Of a DNA stretch of 64,000 nt, positions 57,557 to 64,000 are shown piece after piece. A program made the translations under genes and the position numbers. Location of the stretch: positions 1-64,000 of the forward strand of contig CAJJCP010000022.1 in NCBI GenBank assembly GCA_905182715.1, given 5' to 3'. Numbering within the stretch: the first letter of the stretch is position 1; every line of letters begins with the position of its first letter. This DNA comes from an uncultured Candidatus Poseidoniales archaeon (GTDB lineage: Archaea; Thermoplasmatota; Poseidoniia; Poseidoniales; Poseidoniaceae). The notes under the pieces are model-generated. The model made no database searches. It was not told where the DNA came from and was given only the letters and a program-made list of their open reading frames with translations.

Positions 57557-59388
57557 CAGAAACCACTCCTTTGGTCGTGCGCTCTAAAGCGTTCTGCAAG
57601 TAGGAACAATGCAAATGTGAGTAACATTAACATCGTTGCCGCAGCCATTGCAGTCGGGTGAATCAGAGGGTCGAAATTTGGTCGACTCATTAATTGGTCA
57701 ACGACAATTGAAAGTGTGTCCCAAGTGCCTGAACGTACGAGCAGCCAAGATGCTCCAAACTCACCAAGGGAAAAGGCAAGGGTGAGTGAACCAGCAACGA
57801 CAGCCGGCCCACGTAAAAACATAAATGTTCCATGGTGCCACGTTCGTAGAGGTGATAGTTTCAACATTTTACATTGTTCAGCATATGCAGGGTCCAGTGA
57901 ATGGTAAGCTGGCAACATTACCCGTACCACAAACGGAACGGTAAGGAGAACATGCGGATAAACCGGTAGAAGGAACCAATTGAACATCTCGGGATACCAT
58001 CTTAATCCACCGAGTAGAACGCCAAGACCTACCATCAAAGCAGAAATCGCCAGGGGTAACATACATGCTAAGTCCAACAGTTTTGAAGATTTAGACCATC
58101 CCGATTGTTCGAGCTTGAAAATCGTTGAAGCCAAAACCCATCCGAGGGGTAAAGCGACGAGAAGGGTGCACAGCGCATAGATAATCGAGTTCGACATTGC
58201 CTCACCAACTCCCATTGTTGACAAATCTCCGCTCCAGGCATTTGACCATCCCTCAAGAGTCCACTCGTATTTGACTGAACCGTTCGTGATTTTCCGGGCT
58301 TGAAAGGAGGAGAGAAGTACTGAGACAAAAGGGAGAAGGGTAAACAATATTCCGAGGAGAATGACCAACTTAGCGAGTCTTGTGGGCGGGCCATGATGCT
58401 TTCTGACGCCTTGCTCACTCAACAATGAGAGCCGCTCTGAGTAGCGCTTTTGTAACAGTGCAGTGATCCATAATGTCAAGAGTAATATCAGAAACTGCAG
58501 GAGAGCAACCGAATAAATCAATTCACTTGATTCAATACGATATCCGGCAATACCTGCGGAAGAACCGGCTTCCGCCATCAGTGACTCGAGAGTGTGGCTG
58601 GTAGGTGCTAACCATTTCACCAATGCAAAAGAAGTGAATGAAAATAAGAAACTTAACGATGCAGCACACAGTACAGCAGGACCTATGACCGGTATCCAGA
58701 GGTTTTTCAATCGTGAAATTCTTGTTTTACCTCCTGGAAGCATTGACAGTTGTTCCTCCCAAGCCGGGTCGAGTGAAGATAAAGTCGGCTCGACAAATCG
58801 AATCATGAGCGATAAGTTAAACCACGCATGAGCGGTAATAAGTGCGATAAAATGCCCAGGATGTTGCCAACCTGATACTTCAGCAAACCATCCAATTACA
58901 CCCTCTTCCAAGCGTAGATCGATGCCAATTTTAGTGAGTATTCCATCCTGCCGAATAAGACTTAGGAACCCCATGGCTGCTACAATTGCAGGTGTGACAA
59001 ATGGAACCGCTAGAAAAGCCCGTAAGAGTCTGATTCTCTTCCATTGGTGACGGCTTAAGAACCACGCAATTGGTAATCCTATAATCACTGTTAGCATCGA
59101 GGATGCAAACGCTTCAAGGAGTGTGAATCGTAGTGCTTCGCTACCGCCATAGACGGTATCAAATCCACTCAGTGCTTGCCAAACAGTCCAACCAGTGACC
59201 ATCTTAAGTCGTATGAAAGCATAGACAAAAGGTAGCATTGTCCCGATGAGGAATACAGCGACAACAAGGGTGCGGAAAGATTTCTGGACTTGACTTTGAC
59301 TCGGTTTCAACCTCTGCTTCACCGTAGCACCGGCCACGAGAATCATCCTCAGTTTATTCGAACTGCATTCTGCCAAGATTCCAGCCAA
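57556..59388 (-). CDS. ABC transporter permease, two fused BPD-type domains (ThiP-like)
   Basis: Two EAA-type motifs (EPTLSSLDPAWEEQLSMLPGGKTRISRLKNLWIPVI; PAYHSLDPAYAEQCKMLKLSPLRTWHHGTFMFL). Start probably at 59346. Confidence 0.88.
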   Translation of the reverse strand: MAGILAECSSNKLRMILVAGATVKQRLKPSQSQVQKSFRTLVVAVFLIGTMLPFVYAFIRLKMVTGWTVWQALSGFDTVYGGSEALRFTLLEAFASSMLTVIIGLPIAWFLSRHQWKRIRLLRAFLAVPFVTPAIVAAMGFLSLIRQDGILTKIGIDLRLEEGVIGWFAEVSGWQHPGHFIALITAHAWFNLSLMIRFVEPTLSSLDPAWEEQLSMLPGGKTRISRLKNLWIPVIGPAVLCAASLSFLFSFTSFALVKWLAPTSHTLESLMAEAGSSAGIAGYRIESSELIYSVALLQFLILLLTLWITALLQKRYSERLSLLSEQGVRKHHGPPTRLAKLVILLGILFTLLPFVSVLLSSFQARKITNGSVKYEWTLEGWSNAWSGDLSTMGVGEAMSNSIIYALCTLLVALPLGWVLASTIFKLEQSGWSKSSKLLDLACMLPLAISALMVGLGVLLGGLRWYPEMFNWFLLPVYPHVLLTVPFVVRVMLPAYHSLDPAYAEQCKMLKLSPLRTWHHGTFMFLRGPAVVAGSLTLAFSLGEFGASWLLVRSGTWDTLSIVVDQLMSRPNFDPLIHPTAMAAATMLMLLTFALFLLAERFRAHDQRSGF

Positions 59389-60494
59389 TCATCCATATTT
59401 TGTTCAATAAGGTCTTGGGTAATCGCCGTACTTACGTTTGCCTGATCGGCGTGATATCGGTATCCATTCGTTTCAGGTAAGTCTGTATCATTTCGGACCG
59501 AATACATGGAATTGTAGTCAGGCATATTGGCGTTGACTTCTATTGATGTTATGAATTCAATGAATTGGTTTGCTGCATCGACTTCAGCAGCACCGTTGAT
59601 GATTCCCGTATATTCGACTTGATGGAATGAAGCTCGTGGAAGCACTAATGATGTTGAATGGGTATAATTTTCTGAAAAATACGCTTCGACTCCAGGCGAA
59701 TGGCAATACGATACGGTAAGGTAGGCTCCACCGATGTGACCCTCCATGTATTCACCATAGCCACCGGTGTAGTAGTTGACGTAAGACTCGGTCCATCCGG
59801 ACGTGAAAATGGCTCCATTTTGGGCAACGGCATTCCACCAACTTGACATGTTTCCGCTTTCGTTACCCGGTGAGTTGCCAAAGTAATCGACAGTCGCAGC
59901 CAAAAAAGCTCGACCGGGTGAAGAAGTCATTGGCGAGGGAAAAGTCATCTTACCGTTCCATTCCGCTTCGGTGAGATTCCAGAGGCTTGTTGGCACAGAC
60001 ATGTTTGCAGCTGCTAGTGCATCCTCGTCGTAGTTGAGGCAGACATCACCTTCATCGAATGGAAGTGCAAGTGGACCATCATAGAATTCCATCGAGGTAG
60101 CGGTAAAGGATTCATTGGAGACTGAATGTTCCATCAAAAGACAGTTCTGAATTGCAGTTGGAAGATAGGTGTTATCCAATCCAATCATCAAATCAGCAAG
60201 CGGTGCAGATTTGGTAAGCATCATTTGGTCCAAGATTCCTCCAGCATCATCTGTGCGGATAAATTCAACTTGAACCCCCGTCTCATCGGTAAATTGAGCG
60301 ATGAGTTCATCAGAAAAACCAGCAATGTCATAGGTCAAAATCTTCAATGTTCCATCACTTTCTCGAACCTGAATTTCTGATGTGCAGGGGTTTTCAGATT
60401 CGAGTGATTCCAGAGCCTCTTCAGATAAACAGCCGCTTACCGAAGAGGTGAGGAGTAGGGTGAAAAACAAATACGCTTTGATTTTTGAATTCAT
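59349..60494 (-). CDS. Thiamine-type ABC transporter substrate-binding lipoprotein
   Basis: Lipobox LLLTSSVSGC; LKILTYDIAGFSDELIAQFTDETGVQVEFI...ADLMIGLDNTYLPTA, as in TbpA/ThiB. Confidence 0.85.
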   Translation of the reverse strand: MNSKIKAYLFFTLLLTSSVSGCLSEEALESLESENPCTSEIQVRESDGTLKILTYDIAGFSDELIAQFTDETGVQVEFIRTDDAGGILDQMMLTKSAPLADLMIGLDNTYLPTAIQNCLLMEHSVSNESFTATSMEFYDGPLALPFDEGDVCLNYDEDALAAANMSVPTSLWNLTEAEWNGKMTFPSPMTSSPGRAFLAATVDYFGNSPGNESGNMSSWWNAVAQNGAIFTSGWTESYVNYYTGGYGEYMEGHIGGAYLTVSYCHSPGVEAYFSENYTHSTSLVLPRASFHQVEYTGIINGAAEVDAANQFIEFITSIEVNANMPDYNSMYSVRNDTDLPETNGYRYHADQANVSTAITQDLIEQNMDDWLESWQNAVRIN

Positions 60495-61354
60495 TTCATC
60501 CCCTCGATTGCAGAAAGTACCTGGTGAGTTCGATCGATAAGGTCAAGCGGGTTATGAGCCAATATGTACAGTGTAGGTTCCCATCCAAAGTCACCTTCAT
60601 CGAGCAATACATCGATACGCCCCCCTTGACCATTGACTGCTCCCTTCGGTGCGAGTGAAAAATTGTAACCAAGTTGTTTGCAAGCTTCCTCGACTCGTGC
60701 TGTGTCAACGCCTTTTGCCCCTAGGGGTGGGCGGATGTTGAGGATGGATACTTTACTCGAATCCAGTGCATGGGTTGCAAGTAAGACCGATGCGAGGTGG
60801 TTGGAGGAACCAAAACTTGGGGTTTCATGGTGGCGTAGAGCGCCATCGACAAGTGTTATGCGGCCAGGGAATGCAGCAACTTCCGAAGTCGAAGTCGCAT
60901 CGACGCTGCACGATGCTATGTTGAGCCCAACTGCCGGGATCGAATGTTCGATACGGCGCACATCCAATCGGCCCGCTGCCCATTCAAGTCGTCGTAAGAG
61001 GGCGCGTTGTTCTTGCCCTTCTTCCAAATCGAGTCCAGTCAAGGTTTTGTCATAGCGAATGGTATTGTTGCCTGTGAATTGAAATTCAACAACCAGACGT
61101 TGTCGTATCACTCGTGATCCTGGACCCATCGAATTCAAAGCAAGGGATAACTCATGCCCCCATCCATCGACTGTTGCTTCATCTGCACTTGCTCCAAGTG
61201 ATGTCGGTGGCTTCTGCATTTGACGAGAAATAGTACTTTGTGTCGAACCTAAAATATCAGCAATCTCTGTTTGCGACCAACCTTTCGTACGCAAATCCTT
61301 CGCAACATTTTGATGTAAACGGCTGAGCCATTTGTCTCCTACTTCTCCGAGCAT
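60491..61354 (-). CDS. HTH + ThiN-domain regulator (ThiR-like)
   Basis: HTH DLRTKGWSQTEIADILGSTQSTISRQM; ThiN-like VAAFPGRITLVDGALRHHETPSFGSSNHLASVLLATHALDSSKVSILNIRP. Confidence 0.8.
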   Translation of the reverse strand: MLGEVGDKWLSRLHQNVAKDLRTKGWSQTEIADILGSTQSTISRQMQKPPTSLGASADEATVDGWGHELSLALNSMGPGSRVIRQRLVVEFQFTGNNTIRYDKTLTGLDLEEGQEQRALLRRLEWAAGRLDVRRIEHSIPAVGLNIASCSVDATSTSEVAAFPGRITLVDGALRHHETPSFGSSNHLASVLLATHALDSSKVSILNIRPPLGAKGVDTARVEEACKQLGYNFSLAPKGAVNGQGGRIDVLLDEGDFGWEPTLYILAHNPLDLIDRTHQVLSAIEGMK

Positions 61355-61398
61355 GAACGGAACTCGAGCAAAGTCTTATTCAATGTTACTCATGATTT

Positions 61399-61411
61399 AT
61401 GCAGGTTGCAT
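61399..61411. promoter_or_regulatory. 13-bp inverted repeat ATGCA-GGT-TGCAT, candidate regulator operator
   Basis: About 45 bp upstream of the ThiR-like start; another ATGCA copy at 61422-61426; overlaps TATA-like cataaat on the minus strand. Confidence 0.4.
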
Positions 61412-61625
61412 GGCTTTCTTCATGCAGATCCATCATATCCGAGCATTACTTGTTGGTAAAGGAGGATTTCAGTTAATTCATCCATTCGTCCCTCGACCTC
61501 GGCTCGATAAATCAATATCATTTCTATTCTCACGAGATTGTTTCGATGAATTTAACTATTTTCAGCTTTGTATTGTCTTTTTATTGGATGTGCATACTTT
61601 CCTATTCATTTCAATTTTAACAGCA

Positions 61626-61634
61626 TTTATATAT
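61626..61634 (+). promoter_or_regulatory. candidate TATA box (tttatatat)
   Basis: Strong AT-rich TATA-like element about 80 bp upstream of the decarboxylase ATG. Confidence 0.5.
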
Positions 61635-61711
61635 GCTTTTTCGTATTCAACATCTCTCTTTCCGAGATACATTCTTCAAGAACACTAAGAACCCCGACCA
61701 CCCCCCCGCAA

Positions 61712-63145
61712 ATGGTTGGGATGGAGTTAGAGATATTCATCGGAGAGATTGCTGATCGGGTTTTGAAATATCTCCGTGCTGCAGATGAACCTGGTAAAGT
61801 GGCTGAACCAATGCCACATACATCTCTTTCCAAGACTACAGACCTCAAATTGCCACTTGAAGGAAACGGCATGGATGCAGTACTCGATGATATCGATACC
61901 TACCTTCGTTCATGCGTCAAAACCAATCGCCCAGAATTCATGAATCCACTTTGGGGTGGAATAAACACTGCAGGACTTGCAGGTGAAATCATTGCTACGC
62001 TCACAAATACCTCGATGTACACGTATGAACTGGCACCTTTGGCTACTCTCATTGAACAAACCATCCTCAATCGTATGGGTGAGCTTGTTGGTTTCTCAGA
62101 CGGTGCGGGTACACTCACGACCGGTGGTTCCAACGGAAACATGCTTGGAATGTTATGCGCTCGACAAAAAATGCACCCATCTTCGACTCAAACTGGATTT
62201 GACGGTCGTTCGCTGGTTGCCTATGTTTCAAGTGAATCGCATTATTCAGTCCTCATGTCTGCTAATGTGATCGGAATTGGCCATCAGAACCTCATCAAAG
62301 TCGCTTGTGATGAAAATGGCTGCATGCGCCCATCGGCATTAGCAGATGAAATTGAACGAACCCGTCGAGAAGGTGGCATTCCATTCTGTGTTGTCTCTAC
62401 CGCAGGAACTACTGTTCGTGGGGCATTCGACCCACTCAAAGAAATTGGTGACATTGCTCATGCAGAGGGGCTTTGGCACCACGTCGATGCCGCATGGGGT
62501 GGTTCGGCTTTGTTTTCAACGGAACACCGTTCACTTATGGAAGGGGTCGAATCAGCAGACAGCGTTTGCTGGGATGCCCACAAAATGATGGGCTTGCCTT
62601 TGATTTGTAGTGCGTTTTTGGTGAAGGATTCAGAACTTTTAGCTCGAGTCTGTGCCCATGGAAACGTTGCCCACTATCTGTTCCATGAAGAATCTCGTAA
62701 CATTGATGCAGGTCGTTATTCACTCCAATGTGGTCGGCGAAATGATGCTCTCAAACTCTGGCTCGCTTGGCGGGAATGTGGTGATGCCGGATGGGCTTCG
62801 CTGGTTGATGACTACATGGATCTGGCAAAACATTTGGAAACACGAATTCTCGAACACGATGATTTACAATTGATGTCATCTCGAATGTGGACCAATGTCT
62901 GTTTCCGTTTCTCTCCAAAAGACTACGCTGGTGACCTCAACGAATTGAATTCAGAAATCCGTCGTCGAATGATGCAAAATGGAAACTTCATGGTCAGCCG
63001 TTCAAATATCGGCGAAGATGTAATTTTCCGTGCAGTGATTTCTAATCCAAAAATCAGTACGCATACGCTTGATAGCTTGCTGGAGGAACTCACGCTCCTC
63101 CTCAGTGAAGTTGTTCGTGGATTGCCGAGTGAACATGCATTTTGA
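61712..63145 (+). CDS. Group II PLP-dependent decarboxylase (glutamate/aromatic-L-amino-acid decarboxylase family)
   Basis: MNPLWGGINTAGLAGEIIATLTNTSMYTYELAPL, GTLTTGGSNGNMLGM, HHVDAAWGGSALF, DSVCWDAHKMMGLPLICSAFLV. Start moved to the internal ATG at 61712. Confidence 0.9.
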   Translation: MVGMELEIFIGEIADRVLKYLRAADEPGKVAEPMPHTSLSKTTDLKLPLEGNGMDAVLDDIDTYLRSCVKTNRPEFMNPLWGGINTAGLAGEIIATLTNTSMYTYELAPLATLIEQTILNRMGELVGFSDGAGTLTTGGSNGNMLGMLCARQKMHPSSTQTGFDGRSLVAYVSSESHYSVLMSANVIGIGHQNLIKVACDENGCMRPSALADEIERTRREGGIPFCVVSTAGTTVRGAFDPLKEIGDIAHAEGLWHHVDAAWGGSALFSTEHRSLMEGVESADSVCWDAHKMMGLPLICSAFLVKDSELLARVCAHGNVAHYLFHEESRNIDAGRYSLQCGRRNDALKLWLAWRECGDAGWASLVDDYMDLAKHLETRILEHDDLQLMSSRMWTNVCFRFSPKDYAGDLNELNSEIRRRMMQNGNFMVSRSNIGEDVIFRAVISNPKISTHTLDSLLEELTLLLSEVVRGLPSEHAF

Positions 63146-63147
63146 AC

Positions 63148-63181
63148 TCTTGAAGCACTCAAGAAAGAAACGACCTTTTTT
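63148..63181 (+). terminator. hairpin TCTTGA-AGCAC-TCAAGA followed by a T6 run
   Basis: Read directly just after the decarboxylase stop; T-run at 63176-63181. Confidence 0.4.
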
Positions 63182-63199
63182 GAACCCAAGGTGTGAACA

Positions 63200-64000
63200 A
63201 TGACCATGGACGAAGAAACTGAAAGCGTTCCTGTGTGGGAAAGGGTGTATTTGCATGCAATCTTTTTCCCACTCGTTTTCCTTCTCGGGTTTCTTCTTTC
63301 AGTGTTTGAACCGATCTATCGTTTTCTTTCTGGCAAAGATATCAGTGATGCTATTTGGCCATATGCATACCGAACATTGCAATGGACCATGTCATTGCGT
63401 GAGGGTATCTCTGTCTTCACGCTCTTGATGAGTGCTTTACTTTTCGTCACGTTTTTAGTTCTCCAACGGCAACTCAAAGGCCGTGAGAATCAGCGTTGGG
63501 CCAATGCCATTGGCACTCTTCTCATTGGTTTTATCGTTGGTTTCATTGGACTCTTTTTCGCTCTTGACCAATTTTACTTGCGGGGTGCATTCCTTTTACT
63601 CCCAACCTTGTATGGTTTCCTTCTTCTTTCGATCTTGTTGATGGTCGGTGGATTCCCACATCTTCCTAAAGACGGCAAACCACTCTTGATTGGAAAGCAT
63701 GCATTGCATATCGCAGGGGTTTTCTTTGCTGCATGGTTGGTTATGCCAGGTATTCCTGCAATGATTGGAATGGCTCCATCGCCTCCGCCTGCACCTCTTA
63801 TCGGCTACGGTGCTGACCCGGGACCGTTTGACACTTCACTTTCCATCCATCCTTACCCTGTGCCTCAGGAAGTTCAGGATATTCGTGGTGACCGAGAAAA
63901 AGACATCGAGTTTTCCGTGTATTTGACGCTTCCATTACTGCCTGAAGATTCGCAGATTCAAACCATTCCACTTGCGATTTTAACCCACGGTTGGGGTTAT
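63200..64000 (+). CDS. membrane protein with C-terminal alpha/beta-hydrolase-like region, cut by window edge
   Basis: ATG at 63200, open to 64000; several TM segments, then IPLAILTHGWGY (HGWG-type oxyanion motif). Not in the ORF track because it lacks a stop. Confidence 0.7.
   Translation, partial: MTMDEETESVPVWERVYLHAIFFPLVFLLGFLLSVFEPIYRFLSGKDISDAIWPYAYRTLQWTMSLREGISVFTLLMSALLFVTFLVLQRQLKGRENQRWANAIGTLLIGFIVGFIGLFFALDQFYLRGAFLLLPTLYGFLLLSILLMVGGFPHLPKDGKPLLIGKHALHIAGVFFAAWLVMPGIPAMIGMAPSPPPAPLIGYGADPGPFDTSLSIHPYPVPQEVQDIRGDREKDIEFSVYLTLPLLPEDSQIQTIPLAILTHGWGY

Noticed and set aside
61701-61708. C7 homopolymer before the decarboxylase start as a phase-variation switch
   Set aside because: Outside the coding frame and a single short run; no supporting evidence.
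61568-61711. N-terminal extension of the decarboxylase ORF
   Set aside because: Contains the best TATA-like element and a low-complexity aromatic translation; family homology starts after 61712.
1-64000. CRISPR arrays, transposases, integrases, phage genes, rRNA
   Set aside because: Looked for spaced direct repeats and hallmark proteins on both strands and found none.

Overview
The window reads as a gene-dense archaeal chromosome segment without obvious mobile elements. Family content points to a Thermoplasmatota / marine group II (Poseidoniia)-like euryarchaeon: archaeal TFB, archaeosine-type TGT, CTP-dependent riboflavin kinase (DUF120), a ThiN-domain regulator, a DUF835 protein, archaeal PheS, and lipobox lipoproteins. 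This placement is inferred and was not computed. I support about 60 protein genes, two of them cut by the window edges, and three tRNAs: Ala-TGC, Thr-TGT and Val-CAC. Recognisable modules are a full sufCBDSE + SufT-like operon with a divergent NifU-like gene, a ThiR-like thiamine uptake operon, two ABC-2 transporter pairs followed by a lipocalin-like and a PH-domain gene, PdxT + radical SAM, and GrpE. The strongest lead for an undescribed system is a tightly overlapped operon at 21647-26132. It encodes a DUF835 protein, a DnaA/Hda-like AAA+ protein with a Lys-to-Arg change in Walker A and no visible DnaA-box domain, and a YkgJ-type Cys-cluster protein. Other leads are: an ABC-2 permease carrying Asp-rich, Ca-binding-like repeats in its extracellular loop and two apparent frameshifts; a NYN-domain gene split exactly at an in-frame A_AAA_AAG slippery heptamer, with two palindromes upstream; and a GDPD lacking the N-terminal HRG but ending in GHRGSGKT.
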